Positions 1-8,193 are shown, counted from the stretch's first letter. The stretch is DNA of 26,189 nt from an uncultured Oscillospiraceae bacterium (GCA_958448165.1 CAUDCW010000019.1:1-26189); one strand, 5' to 3'. Notes: generated from the sequence alone by a model not told the origin. Numbers and translations: made by a program.

Positions 1-1221
1 AAAGTAACGCTTGTAAGCTCAACTCCGACAGATCCTACAACGACAGATCCGACAGATCCTACAACAACAGATCCTACAGATCCTACAACAACAGATCCGA
101 CATCACCGGACGGCGTTGTAATCAACGGCACAACATACCATAAGGGCGATGTTGTTCAGATTACAGTTAAGCACAAGGCTGACAAGCTTATCGGAGGAAT
201 CAGCGGCTTCATCAAATATGACAGCAGCTACCTCAAGCTTTACGGCGATTTCACAACAACAGACTCGCTCTTCTCATCAAAGCTTTCATCTGCCGGCTCG
301 TTTATGGTCAACAGAAATTATGTTGACGAAATTGACGGAGCAGGCATCGGCTATTCCGGAATGAACGCAGGAACAGGCTACAACTTCAAAACAGAGTCTG
401 TGCTTGTAGTTGCACAGTTTGAGGTTATCGCAGAAAGCGGCACAACCTCAATCACACACAAGATTATGGAAGAGTACGATATGGATGTCAACGACCTTAC
501 AGGCACAACAAGCTACAAGGTAACGCTTGTAAGCTCAGCTCCGACAGACCCGACTGAACCGACCAACCCTACAGAGCCGACTAAGACTCTTACGGTTAAC
601 GGTCAGAAAGTAAACAAGGGCGACCAGGTTGTATTTGAGGCAAAGCTCAGCGCATCTCAGGTTCTTTCATACGTTGAAGCAAATGTTAAATATACATCGG
701 GTATCCTCGAAATGTCAAAGATAAGCGCTTCGGTAAATAACGGCGTGTTCACAAATATTAACACCGGCGCAAAGGCAGATCTCAGATCCGTTGACGGCAC
801 AGCAAAGTTCACTTGTTCCAATTCAAACGGATACAACTTTACAAGCGAAAAAGTATTTGTCAAGCTTGTATTCAACGTAATTGCAGATGAGGGTGCCGCT
901 ACAATCACAACGAATTACACATCACTAAAGAATGTAAGCGGTTCTGCTGTATCTGCAAAGACAAACACATCATCAATCAAGGTTATCGCTGACGGTGCAA
1001 AGGATGATATATTCCTCGGCGATCTGGACGGCAACGAAAATATTTCTGTTTCAGACGCAATTGCATTGCAGAAGGCGATTGCAAATGTCACTACCTTGAA
1101 CGACGCTCAGAAAAATGCAGGTAACGTAAACTTTGACGGCAGCATTTCCGTTTCTGACGCAATTCTGGTACAAAAAGTAATAGCCGGCATTACAAGCTTC
1201 AGCTATCCGAGCAGATATTGA
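1..1221 (+). CDS. Scaffold-like protein with cohesin-like modules and C-terminal dockerin (5' truncated)
   Basis: The reading frame is open from base 1, so the N-terminus, including any signal peptide, lies upstream; 406 codons are visible. Order: the end of an earlier module (KVTLVSSTPT), a DPTTTDPT linker, cohesin-like module A (about 112-540), a PTDPTEPTNPTEPT linker, module B (about 586-990), then a dockerin (about 1012-1218). Both modules begin INGTTYHKGD or VNGQKVNKGD and carry a GYNF motif before a hydrophobic strand. The dockerin has the usual duplicated calcium loops, GDLDGNENISVSDA and GNVNFDGSISVSDA, each followed by a helix with a QK pair. Cohesin-dockerin pairs build extracellular enzyme complexes; a protein with both can link an enzyme layer to another scaffold. 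The phrase KVTLVSS recurs 516 bases apart, so the modules arose by tandem duplication. The family call is by motif; binding specificity is unknown. Confidence 0.8.
   Translation, partial: KVTLVSSTPTDPTTTDPTDPTTTDPTDPTTTDPTSPDGVVINGTTYHKGDVVQITVKHKADKLIGGISGFIKYDSSYLKLYGDFTTTDSLFSSKLSSAGSFMVNRNYVDEIDGAGIGYSGMNAGTGYNFKTESVLVVAQFEVIAESGTTSITHKIMEEYDMDVNDLTGTTSYKVTLVSSAPTDPTEPTNPTEPTKTLTVNGQKVNKGDQVVFEAKLSASQVLSYVEANVKYTSGILEMSKISASVNNGVFTNINTGAKADLRSVDGTAKFTCSNSNGYNFTSEKVFVKLVFNVIADEGAATITTNYTSLKNVSGSAVSAKTNTSSIKVIADGAKDDIFLGDLDGNENISVSDAIALQKAIANVTTLNDAQKNAGNVNFDGSISVSDAILVQKVIAGITSFSYPSRY
31..102 (+). repeat. Three tandem 24-bp repeats coding a DPTTTDPT linker
   Basis: Three consecutive 24-bp units (31-54, 55-78, 79-102) each encode DPTTTDPT and differ only at third codon positions. 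They form the Pro/Thr linker before cohesin-like module A. Such tracts vary in copy number by slippage and are typical spacers in secreted modular glycan-active proteins. Confidence 0.85.
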
Positions 1222-1250
1222 TAGTACGGCACAAAATTTCTGATTGCAAC

Positions 1251-1277
1251 AGGGGCATCTCATTTCGGGATGCCCCT
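1251..1277 (+). terminator. Stem-loop after the scaffold-like gene
   Basis: A perfect 9-bp stem (AGGGGCATC with GATGCCCCT) with a 9-nt loop begins 29 nt after the stop codon. No T-run follows, so it is a weaker intrinsic terminator candidate or a 3'-end stabilising hairpin. Confidence 0.5.
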
Positions 1278-1316
1278 GAACTTCTGTAAGAAATGAAAAA
1301 TATTTAATCTTCTCTA

Positions 1317-1345
1317 TTTACTACCTTATGTAAAATTGTTATAAT
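1317..1345 (+). promoter_or_regulatory. Predicted promoter of the alpha-amylase gene
   Basis: TTTACT at 1317-1322, a 17-nt spacer, then TATAAT at 1340-1345 preceded by TGT, giving an extended -10. It lies just upstream of the GGAGGT ribosome site of the amylase. A near-identical arrangement precedes the gene at 9803. Confidence 0.65.
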
Positions 1346-1375
1346 TAAGCTATAATTTTATCGGAGGTTTATCAC

Positions 1376-2866
1376 ATGAAAAAACGTATTTTATCCGCAA
1401 TTATGGCGTCGCTCATTCTTATGAGCCTTGCGTCCTGCACAGGCGGCAGTTCATCTTCAAAGCCGTCCTCATCATCACAATCCTCACAACCGTCAAGCTC
1501 TTCACAGTCAAGCGCTTCTTCGACTCCGGCAAAGTCAGAGGTTCAGCTTGTCGGCGAATATGAGCTTTCACCCGAAATTTCGACAGGAACAATCCTGCAC
1601 GCATGGTGCTGGTCCTTTAATACAATCAAGGACAACCTCAAGGACATTGCCGAGGCAGGCTACACAGCAATCCAGACCTCGCCGATAAACGAATGTAAGG
1701 TCGGCGAAAACGGCGGAATGCAGCTTCAGGATGTTGACGGCAGCGAAAACAACGGCAAATGGTATTATCATTATCAGCCGACAAACTACACCATAGGCAA
1801 TTATCAGCTCGGAACAGAGGAAGAATTCAAGGAGCTTTGCAGCGAAGCAAAGAAATACGGAATAAAGATAATTGTTGACGCTGTTGTCAACCATATGACA
1901 AGCGATGCCTCCGTAATATCAGAGGATATCTACAAAATAACCGACCAGCCTTTCCACACACTCGGCGATGTAACAAACTACAACGACAGAAAGCAGGTTA
2001 CACAGGGTAATCTGCTCGGCTTAAAGGATCTGAACACACAGGACCCGAAAATTCAGCAGTATATATTGGGCTATTTAAAGCAGTGTGTTGCTGACGGTGC
2101 GTCGGGCTTCCGTTATGACGCTACAAAGCATATCGAGCTGAGCGATGACCCGGAGGAGTATGCCAGCGATTTCTGGAATGTTATCCTTGAAAACGGCGCC
2201 GAGTTCCAGTACGGCGAGGTGCTTCAGGGCGGCTCCGACAGAATTGCGTCTTATGCCGACCTCCTCAACGTTACATCATCGACCTACGGTGAGTTTATAA
2301 GAAACTCCATCTCAAATCTTGATGTCAGCGTATCAAAGTGGAGCGATTACGGTGTGAACGGCCTTGATACAAGCAAGATTGTCACATGGGTTGAATCGCA
2401 CGACAATTATTGCAACGATGGTTCGTGGGCACAGCTTACAGAGGACGATATCAAGCACGGCTGGGCGATTATAGCCGCAAGAAGCGGCGGCACACCGCTG
2501 TTCTTCAGCCGTCCGGCAGGAGCAAGCATTGACAGCCAGTGGGGCAACAACAAAATCGGCGAGGCAGGCAGTGATTTCTACAAATCAAAGGAGGTTGCCG
2601 AGGTCAACAAGTTCAGAAATCATATGATAGGTCTTGACGAAACACTCTCAAACCCGATGGACAGCGAAGAAATTGCAATGATTGAACGCGGCAACAGCGG
2701 TGCTGTCATCGTTAGCATCAGTATAATGAAAGAGGAGCTTAAGGGCGTTAAAACAGTTCTTGCCGACGGCGAATACACCGACAAGGTGTCGGGCGGCAAG
2801 TTTACCGTAAAGGACGGCGTTCTTACAGGAACACTCGAACCCGGCGCAATCGTTGTTTTATACTGA
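1376..2866 (+). CDS. amyE: Lipoprotein alpha-amylase, GH13 (AmyE-like)
   Basis: A 496-residue surface enzyme that should hydrolyse internal alpha-1,4 bonds of starch. A lipoprotein signal peptide ends at LASC with Cys21, followed by a Ser-rich linker (about 24-53) and a GH13 barrel. The four conserved regions are visible: DAVVNH (168-173), GFRYDATKH with nucleophile Asp248, EVLQG with acid/base Glu281, and VESHD with His342-Asp343. Stretches such as GTILHAW, YTAIQTSPIN, EFQYGE and TPLFFSRP match Bacillus subtilis AmyE (subfamily GH13_28) closely. Unlike AmyE, it is lipid-anchored by prediction and stops soon after the barrel's C-terminal beta domain, with no starch-binding module and no dockerin. 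GGAGGT lies 7 nt before the ATG. It sits downstream of a dockerin-ended protein, which fits a starch-use role, but it cannot join a cohesin complex through a dockerin of its own. Confidence 0.93.
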   Translation: MKKRILSAIMASLILMSLASCTGGSSSSKPSSSSQSSQPSSSSQSSASSTPAKSEVQLVGEYELSPEISTGTILHAWCWSFNTIKDNLKDIAEAGYTAIQTSPINECKVGENGGMQLQDVDGSENNGKWYYHYQPTNYTIGNYQLGTEEEFKELCSEAKKYGIKIIVDAVVNHMTSDASVISEDIYKITDQPFHTLGDVTNYNDRKQVTQGNLLGLKDLNTQDPKIQQYILGYLKQCVADGASGFRYDATKHIELSDDPEEYASDFWNVILENGAEFQYGEVLQGGSDRIASYADLLNVTSSTYGEFIRNSISNLDVSVSKWSDYGVNGLDTSKIVTWVESHDNYCNDGSWAQLTEDDIKHGWAIIAARSGGTPLFFSRPAGASIDSQWGNNKIGEAGSDFYKSKEVAEVNKFRNHMIGLDETLSNPMDSEEIAMIERGNSGAVIVSISIMKEELKGVKTVLADGEYTDKVSGGKFTVKDGVLTGTLEPGAIVVLY

Positions 2867-2899
2867 TAACCTCAGTCTGATAAATTGAATTAATTCAAG

Positions 2900-2942
2900 G
2901 ACGCAGTATTTTATGTGTATTCATATGATACTGCGTCTTTTT
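2900..2942 (+). terminator. Intrinsic terminator after the amylase gene
   Basis: A 10-bp perfect stem (GACGCAGTAT with ATACTGCGTC) starts 33 nt after the amylase stop and is followed directly by a T-run. Confidence 0.9.
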
Positions 2943-3052
2943 ATCAGGTGTTAGTGTGATTTAACGAGTATTGACATTCTCTTTCTCATACCGTTGATTT
3001 GTTGTGCATATAAATTATCAATTGAATACGGATATGGAAAGGAAATGATATT

Positions 3053-4201
3053 TTGAAAAAGCTTTTAAAACCCCTTTGCCTGCTGATGTCACTCCTGACG
3101 TTTCTTTCAGGCACTGTCGCCGCTTCAGCCGCACCGTCAGCCGACTTGGTTTCTGCGCCGTCTGCACTGCTTATGGACAGCGCAACGGGGCAGGTGCTGT
3201 TTGAAAAGGAAAGTCACTCACAGCGTCCGTGTGCGTCAATAACAAAGGTTATGACGCTCCTGCTCGTTTTTGAGGCAATCGACAGCGGAAAAATCTCATT
3301 GACAGACGAGGTCAGCGCAAGCGCACACGCCGCTTCAATGGGCGGCAGTGATATCTGGCTTGAAGAGGGCGAGATAATGAGCGTTGACGACCTTATCAAG
3401 GCTACAACCGTTGCAAGCGCAAACGATGCGGCTGTTGTACTGGCTGAATGCATCAGCGGCAGTGAGGAGGCATTTGTTGAGCAAATGAACAAAAGGGCAA
3501 AAGAGCTTAAAATGAACGATACGGTTTTCAAAAACTGCAACGGTCTTGACGAGGACGGACACATAACGTCAGCTTATGATGTCGCAATAATGTCAAGAGA
3601 GCTGATAAAGCACAAGAAAATATTCGATTATTGCACAATCTGGATGGATACTCTCCGTGACGGAAAAACGCAGATTGTAAATACAAATAAGCTTCTCAAG
3701 ACCTATAACGGAATAACAGGCTTAAAAACAGGCACAACTAACGCCGCAGGCTGCTGTATCACTGCAACCGCCGAGCGCAATGGCTTTACACCGATTGCGG
3801 TTGTGCTTGGCGCAGACACGGGCAAACAGCGCTTTGCAGACGCCGCCGCACTGCTTGATTATGCCTTTGCTGGTTACACAAGCGTGTCGCCGCAAGAGCC
3901 TGAGGATTTGGTCGATTTTGTTGAGATACAAAACGGTATGCAAAAACAGCTTCCTGTCGAGCTTAATCTTGACGGAGCATTTCTTGTTGAAAAGGGAAAG
4001 GAAAGCGGAATAAAAAGCAAGGTCGAATTCAACGAAGAAATAAAAGCGCCGATAAGCGTCGGCGACACTGTCGGCACCGTAAAATACTACCTTGACGGTA
4101 AATTGCTCGGAGAATACAGGATAACTGCGGCTGAAGATGTTGCGGAAATTTCTTTTGGCGAAGTATTATCACTTTTATTTCAATATCTTGTGCAGTTTTA
4201 A
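3053..4201 (+). CDS. D-alanyl-D-alanine carboxypeptidase (PBP5/DacF-like)
   Basis: A 382-residue low-molecular-weight penicillin-binding protein that trims the terminal D-Ala from peptidoglycan stem peptides outside the membrane. A Sec signal peptide ends near ASAA (25-27). The three serine-peptidase S11 motifs are present: SITK (Ser62-Lys65), SAN (122-124) and KTG (225-227). A beta-rich C-terminal domain follows (about 275-370). The C-terminus ends in a short hydrophobic stretch, as in family members that bind the membrane by an amphipathic tail. The start is TTG: no in-frame ATG lies nearby, and an AAAGGA-like site sits about 10 nt upstream. A TTGACA box at 2971-2976 has no good -10 at normal spacing, so the promoter is unresolved. 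The choice among dacA, dacB and dacF names cannot be settled from sequence alone. Confidence 0.92.
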   Translation: MKKLLKPLCLLMSLLTFLSGTVAASAAPSADLVSAPSALLMDSATGQVLFEKESHSQRPCASITKVMTLLLVFEAIDSGKISLTDEVSASAHAASMGGSDIWLEEGEIMSVDDLIKATTVASANDAAVVLAECISGSEEAFVEQMNKRAKELKMNDTVFKNCNGLDEDGHITSAYDVAIMSRELIKHKKIFDYCTIWMDTLRDGKTQIVNTNKLLKTYNGITGLKTGTTNAAGCCITATAERNGFTPIAVVLGADTGKQRFADAAALLDYAFAGYTSVSPQEPEDLVDFVEIQNGMQKQLPVELNLDGAFLVEKGKESGIKSKVEFNEEIKAPISVGDTVGTVKYYLDGKLLGEYRITAAEDVAEISFGEVLSLLFQYLVQF

Positions 4202-4222
4202 GAAAAAAGTCACAATCTCACC

Positions 4223-4251
4223 TTGCAAAAATGACGGAAATAATGTAGAAT
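4223..4251 (+). promoter_or_regulatory. Predicted promoter of pgi
   Basis: TTGCAA at 4223-4228 and TAGAAT at 4246-4251 with an exact 17-nt spacer, 46 nt before the pgi start. This suggests pgi is transcribed independently of the carboxypeptidase gene. Confidence 0.6.
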
Positions 4252-4297
4252 AATATCAGTATCAGAATTTTCTGCTGAATGCAAGGAGGAAAATGTT

Positions 4298-5632
4298 ATG
4301 GCAACTAAATTAAGTGACAAGCATCTTCAGGGTTTTGTAAATGATGATGAGTATATTGCCGTTAAAGCACAGGTCAAGGCGGCTCACGATACTCTTCACA
4401 ACAAGTCGGGTCTCGGCAACGATTTCCTCGGCTGGCTTACGCTCCCTACAGATTATGATAAAGAGGAATTTGACAGAATCAAAAATGCAGCCGCAAAAAT
4501 CAAGAGCAACTCTGATGTCTTTATTGTTATCGGCATCGGCGGCTCATACCTCGGCGCAAGAGCTGCTATTGAATTCATCAAATCACCAAACTACAACGCT
4601 CTTAAGAAAGACACACCGGACATCTACTACACCGGCAACAGCATCAGCTCAACGGCACTTTCCGAGCTTCTTGAAATCTGCGAGGGCAAAGATGTTTCTA
4701 TCAATATGATTTCAAAGTCAGGCACAACAACAGAGCCTGCAATCGCTTTCCGTGTGCTAAGAGAAATGCTTGAGAACAAGTACGGCAAGGAGGGCGCAAA
4801 GGAGAGAATCTTCTGCACAACAGACAGAGAAAAGGGCACGCTCAAGAGCCTTGCAGACAAGGAAGGCTACGAAACCTTTGTTGTTCCCGATGATGTCGGC
4901 GGACGTTACTCTGTACTGACAGCAGTCGGACTTCTTCCTATCGCTGTATCGGGTGCAGACATTGACGCTCTTATGGCAGGCGCAAAGAAGGCTCAGGACG
5001 AGTTTGACAACGACGACCTTATGACAAACGACTGCTACAAGTACGCCGCAATCCGCAACATTCTTTATGCAAAGGGTTATTCAACAGAAATTCTCGTAAG
5101 CTACGAGCCTGCGTTCACTATGATGTCAGAGTGGTATAAGCAGCTCTTCGGCGAAAGCGAGGGCAAGGATAACAAGGGTATCTTCCCGGCAGCTGTTACA
5201 TTCTCAACCGACCTTCACTCAATGGGTCAGTATATTCAGCAGGGCAGAAGAAACCTGTTTGAAACCGTTGTTCTGTTCAATGAACCGAAAAGAACAATCA
5301 CAATCGGCACAGACCCCGAGAATGTTGACGGACTCAACTTCCTTTCGGGCAAAACAGTTGACTTTGTAAACAAGAAGGCATTCCAGGGCACTGTTCTGGC
5401 TCACAACGACGGCGGCGTTCCGAATGTTGTTCTGACAGCAGAAAGAATGGACGAAGCTGAGCTCGGCTATCTCATCTATTTCTTTGAAAAGGCTTGTGCT
5501 ATCAGCGGCTATTTGCTCGGTGTAAATCCGTTTAACCAGCCGGGTGTTGAAAGCTACAAGAAGAATATGTTCGCACTTCTCGGCAAGCCGGGATATGAGG
5601 AGCAGAAGTCGGCGCTTGAAGCAAGACTTTAA
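4298..5632 (+). CDS. pgi: Glucose-6-phosphate isomerase
   Basis: A 444-residue cytoplasmic enzyme interconverting glucose 6-phosphate and fructose 6-phosphate in glycolysis. Length fits the compact Firmicutes/archaeal-length branch of the SIS-fold family. Visible motifs are IGIGGSYLGAR (78-88), the sugar-phosphate-binding SKSGTT (139-144), GGRYSVLTAVGLLP (201-214), GESEGK with the likely catalytic Glu287, and NPFNQPGVESYK (410-421). AAGGAGG lies at good distance before the ATG. A 65-bp gap without a clear terminator leads to the small P-loop gene, so read-through is likely. Confidence 0.97.
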   Translation: MATKLSDKHLQGFVNDDEYIAVKAQVKAAHDTLHNKSGLGNDFLGWLTLPTDYDKEEFDRIKNAAAKIKSNSDVFIVIGIGGSYLGARAAIEFIKSPNYNALKKDTPDIYYTGNSISSTALSELLEICEGKDVSINMISKSGTTTEPAIAFRVLREMLENKYGKEGAKERIFCTTDREKGTLKSLADKEGYETFVVPDDVGGRYSVLTAVGLLPIAVSGADIDALMAGAKKAQDEFDNDDLMTNDCYKYAAIRNILYAKGYSTEILVSYEPAFTMMSEWYKQLFGESEGKDNKGIFPAAVTFSTDLHSMGQYIQQGRRNLFETVVLFNEPKRTITIGTDPENVDGLNFLSGKTVDFVNKKAFQGTVLAHNDGGVPNVVLTAERMDEAELGYLIYFFEKACAISGYLLGVNPFNQPGVESYKKNMFALLGKPGYEEQKSALEARL

Positions 5633-5697
5633 TCCCCAAGAATTATTAAGGACAGGAATTAACCGCTTTTGCGGTAATATATAAGGAGGCAATTTCA

Positions 5698-6114
5698 ATG
5701 GTAACATTACTTATAGGTAAAAAGGGAACCGGAAAAACAAAAAAATTAATTTCACTTGCCAACGAGGCTGTTGCAACCTCTGCGGGTAATGTAGTTGTAA
5801 TCGAAAAAGGCGCAAAGCTTACATTTGACGTTACACACAAGGCAAGACTTATTGATACAGACCAGTACGAGGTACAGGGCTATGATGTGCTTTATGGCTT
5901 TGTATGCGGCATTTGTGCAGGCAACTATGATGTAACAGACATTTTTATCGACTCTACATTCAAAATCTGCGGCAAGGATTTTGCAAAGCTCGACGAGCTT
6001 GTAAAGAAGCTCAGCGCTCTTGCCGAGAAGGCAGAAACAAAGATCACTCTGCTTATCTCTGCTGATGAAACAGAGCTTCCCGAAGACCTTAAGGCATTTG
6101 CCAAATATCTTTAA
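5698..6114 (+). CDS. Small P-loop (Walker A) protein, function unknown
   Basis: A 138-residue cytoplasmic protein. The N-terminus is a textbook Walker A loop, GKKGTGKT at residues 7-14, right after a short hydrophobic strand. A hydrophobic strand ending in Asp, DIFID (about 79-83), is a candidate Walker B. The rest is alpha/beta with a Lys/Glu-rich helix and a closing hydrophobic strand (KITLLIS). This is enough for a minimal nucleotide-binding fold but lacks recognisable sensor or helicase motifs. AAGGAGG precedes the ATG. It is the last gene before a strong terminator and probably shares a transcript with pgi. I do not recognise a characterised family; ATP or GTP binding is inference from Walker A. 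Confidence 0.8.
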   Translation: MVTLLIGKKGTGKTKKLISLANEAVATSAGNVVVIEKGAKLTFDVTHKARLIDTDQYEVQGYDVLYGFVCGICAGNYDVTDIFIDSTFKICGKDFAKLDELVKKLSALAEKAETKITLLISADETELPEDLKAFAKYL

Positions 6115-6144
6115 TTGATATATTCTGCAAAATATGCAACAGAT

Positions 6145-6172
6145 AAACGGGTGCAAGAACGCACCCGTTTTT
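6145..6172 (+). terminator. Intrinsic terminator after the P-loop gene
   Basis: A 10-bp stem (AAACGGGTGC with GCACCCGTTT), a 6-nt loop and a short T-run, 30 nt after the stop codon. Confidence 0.9.
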
Positions 6173-6212
6173 CACTTTACTTTATATCATTTTGGGCTAA
6201 AGGATTGATGAT

Positions 6213-6866
6213 ATGAAAACACGGGAAGATGCGCTTGCCTTTGGGCTATCTTTTCCGAACACTTATAAGGAAACCCCGTTTCATGACGAAAACTGGCAGC
6301 TTGTGCGTGTTAAGGGAAGTAAGAAAGCGTTTTTATGGACTTATGAGAGAGATGGATATATCAATCTTAATGTGAAGGTTGCTCCACAGTGGCGGGATTT
6401 CTGGCGAAATGCTTATTCATCTGTTGTTCCCGGTTGGCATCAGAATAAGGAACACTGGAACACTATTATTCTGGATGGCAGTATTCCGGATGATGATATT
6501 AAAATAATGATTTCGGAAAGCTATTATCTGGTTACAGATTCTCCGTCAAAGAGAATATATGAAGCTGTCAAGAAGATCCCTGCCGGGCGTGTAGCAACCT
6601 ATGGGCAGGTTGCGGAGATGGCAGGAAATAAGAGAATGGCAAGGGCAGTCGGCAATGCTCTGCATAAGAATCCCGATCCGCTTAACATTCCTTGCTTTCG
6701 TGTGGTAAACAGTAAGGGTGAGTGCTCCGGCTCATTTGCTTTCGGAGGACCTGATGCGCAGGCAGAAAGACTTCGTGCAGATGGCGTGGAGGTTGTGGAC
6801 GGAAAGGTAGATCTTGAGAAATACGGTATTAAAGAATCGGATATTTTAAACGTATCGAACGAGTGA
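6213..6866 (+). CDS. MmcQ/YjbR domain fused to MGMT-type alkyltransferase-like domain
   Basis: A 217-residue fusion. Residues 1-108 look like an MmcQ/YjbR domain, with WRDFWRNAY and the characteristic PGWHQNKEHWNTI. Residues 110-205 form an O6-alkylguanine-DNA alkyltransferase domain: the minor-groove helix region (GRVATYGQVAEMAG, 125-138), the RAVGNAL arginine finger (Arg144) and the active-site region IPCFRVVNSKGE with Cys161. In classical enzymes this reads PCHRV; here His is replaced by Phe162, and the position of the usual relay Glu (HEG) appears as ADG. It is therefore either a divergent repair methyltransferase that keeps its acceptor Cys or a lesion-binding protein like the ATLs, which however lose the Cys. 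AAAGGA lies about 10 nt before the ATG. It stands alone between a terminator and a repeat region. Confidence 0.88.
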   Translation: MKTREDALAFGLSFPNTYKETPFHDENWQLVRVKGSKKAFLWTYERDGYINLNVKVAPQWRDFWRNAYSSVVPGWHQNKEHWNTIILDGSIPDDDIKIMISESYYLVTDSPSKRIYEAVKKIPAGRVATYGQVAEMAGNKRMARAVGNALHKNPDPLNIPCFRVVNSKGECSGSFAFGGPDAQAERLRADGVEVVDGKVDLEKYGIKESDILNVSNE

Positions 6867-6901
6867 CATTTGCACCGCTTGTAATTTGAATTTTAATTTC
6901 T

Positions 6902-7203
6902 GGTTATCCCCTTGAGTAAGCTAAACGATGATTTAGTTTAGAATTTTGAGTCGAAAGCTTTGAGTTGTTGGGTTTAAGCTTTTTATTAATCAAAGCCCTT
7001 CACCGAGAAGCATTTTAAACATTCAGCAGAGCGAACCGGAACAGGCAAGCCAGTTCCCTACAACCTCACAGACCTGTTTACAAGTAAATTCTTTATTCAA
7101 AGCGCCGCAAAGCGGCGACAACCATAATTATGAATTATGAATTATGAATTTTGAATTAACTCTCAACAAAAACTGCTTTCTTAAAGGGATAACCAGATTT
7201 TAA
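6902..7203 (+). repeat. Modular intergenic element, copy I
   Basis: The non-coding stretch 6867-7323 holds this element and a terminator. From left: a segment starting GGTTATCCCCTTGAGTAAG, a degenerate 7-bp array (6935-6983), one palindromic arm GGAACAGGC-AA-GCCAGTTCC (7038-7057, one mismatch), a CGCCGC-AAA-GCGGCG hairpin (7103-7117) followed by GACAACC, then four TGAATTA-type heptamers (7131-7158). An inverted copy of the GGTTATCCC edge occurs at about 7186-7194 (GGGATAACC). It lies between convergent genes. Confidence 0.75.
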
Positions 7204-7246
7204 TTAATTATTTTGCTTGCATATCCGGAGTGTAAAAAATGCTGAT

Positions 7247-7286
7247 AAAAGCAAAGCGACTGCACAAAAACGTACAGCCGCTTTGC
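7247..7286 (-). terminator. Intrinsic terminator of the small membrane protein gene
   Basis: Read on the minus strand, GCAAAGCGGCTG pairs with CAGTCGCTTTGC through one G-T pair and is followed by TTTT. It sits 38 nt after the stop of the minus-strand gene. Confidence 0.8.
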
Positions 7287-7323
7287 TTTAGTTATTTATT
7301 TCAGGAGAAGGCGGATTGAAAAA

Positions 7324-7671
7324 TTACATACCTGAACAGCGATTGTCCGGATATAACCTCTTTTTGCGGAAGTCAACCCTGATAATGTTGCTTCTCCTGC
7401 GCTTGACGGCAGTCTCTTGTGTTGTCAGACCTGACATAAGCAAACAGGCCTTTTCTTCACAGTATGCAGATATTTTGTAGCAGATTGCTATCACGGTGAC
7501 GCTTGCCGCAAGGCTGATAAAGAAGTACGGGAGAGAAATGAAAAGCGATGCACAACTGCCGAAAATATTTATCGCTCCGAGTACAACAATTGCGTCAAAA
7601 ATCAATGAACGCTTGAGATAAGCCTTAGCCTTTTTTATTATTCTGTAGTTTTTTCTTTCGGGATAGCTCAT
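7324..7671 (-). CDS. Small two-TM membrane protein, unknown function
   Basis: A 115-residue protein starting MSYPERKNYR. The ATG at 7671 has a GAGGAGA ribosome site 7 nt upstream; an in-frame TTG further upstream would place the Shine-Dalgarno inside the gene, so the ATG is preferred. A basic N-terminal region (Arg/Lys, residues 6-21) precedes two hydrophobic segments near residues 22-40 and 45-65, then a basic tail. The topology is probably both ends cytoplasmic. A TATAAT-like box lies at 7717-7722 on the minus strand, without a clear -35. A good terminator follows. I do not recognise a family. Flanked on both sides by repeat elements. Confidence 0.7.
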   Translation of the reverse strand: MSYPERKNYRIIKKAKAYLKRSLIFDAIVVLGAINIFGSCASLFISLPYFFISLAASVTVIAICYKISAYCEEKACLLMSGLTTQETAVKRRRSNIIRVDFRKKRLYPDNRCSGM

Positions 7672-7892
7672 AATGTAATCTCCTCTCAAATATAGTTTGT
7701 TTTACCCTATATTTTTATTATACAAGCTATCGTGTCCCAAAAAACGGTCTTACCTCGCCCGAAACAAACAAATTTTCGGTTTTGTCATATTCGAGCTGAA
7801 TACTACAGAAAATTAGTGCTTAGCGAATGATATGCACTTTAAAAAATTTGCACACATCGGCACGATTTGATAATATCGTATTAATTTAATAT

Positions 7893-8188
7893 GGTTATCC
7901 CCTTAAGTAAGCTAAGCGATAATTTAGTTTAGAGTTGAGATTGAAGATGAATTTCGTAACGAGGTCGTAGGGAACAGGCTTGCCTGTTCCGGCTTGAGCC
8001 GCAGAGTGTTATACTCTATTCTGATTTTGTAAAGCGTTGCAGTTAATATGCCTATCCCGGAACGGTCAAGACCGTTCCCTACGAACTCTCTGCTTTGTAA
8101 CGAGCATTTCTTAATTAAAGGAGCAGCGAAGCTGCGACAACCACAACTTCACTCTTCACTCTTCTCTCTCCACCTACCACTCTCCACT
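7893..8188 (+). repeat. Modular intergenic element, copy II (complete)
   Basis: This fills most of the gap 7672-8193. It begins with the GGTTATCCCC edge shared with copy I, then four heptamers (7926-7953). A 116-bp core (7967-8082) runs from GTAGGGAAC to GTTCCCTAC, its arms being GGAACAGGC-TT-GCCTGTTCC (7971-7990) and GGAACGGTC-AA-GACCGTTCC (8059-8078). Next come a GCAGC-GAA-GCTGC hairpin (8123-8135), GACAACC, and six pyrimidine-rich heptamers of CTTCACT type (8147-8188). The array ends 5 nt before the MATE stop codon. Confidence 0.8.
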
Positions 8189-8193
8189 CTGCT

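Noticed and set aside
2971..2999. TTGACA at 2971 as the carboxypeptidase promoter
   Set aside because: The hexamer at 17-nt spacing (TTGATT) is a poor -10, so I did not call it.
5662..5675. Small hairpin between pgi and the P-loop gene
   Set aside because: Only a 5-bp stem (ACCGC/GCGGT) with no T-run; too weak to call a terminator.
7960..8190. CRISPR-like spaced palindromes
   Set aside because: The repeats are not in a regular repeat-spacer array and no cas genes are present.
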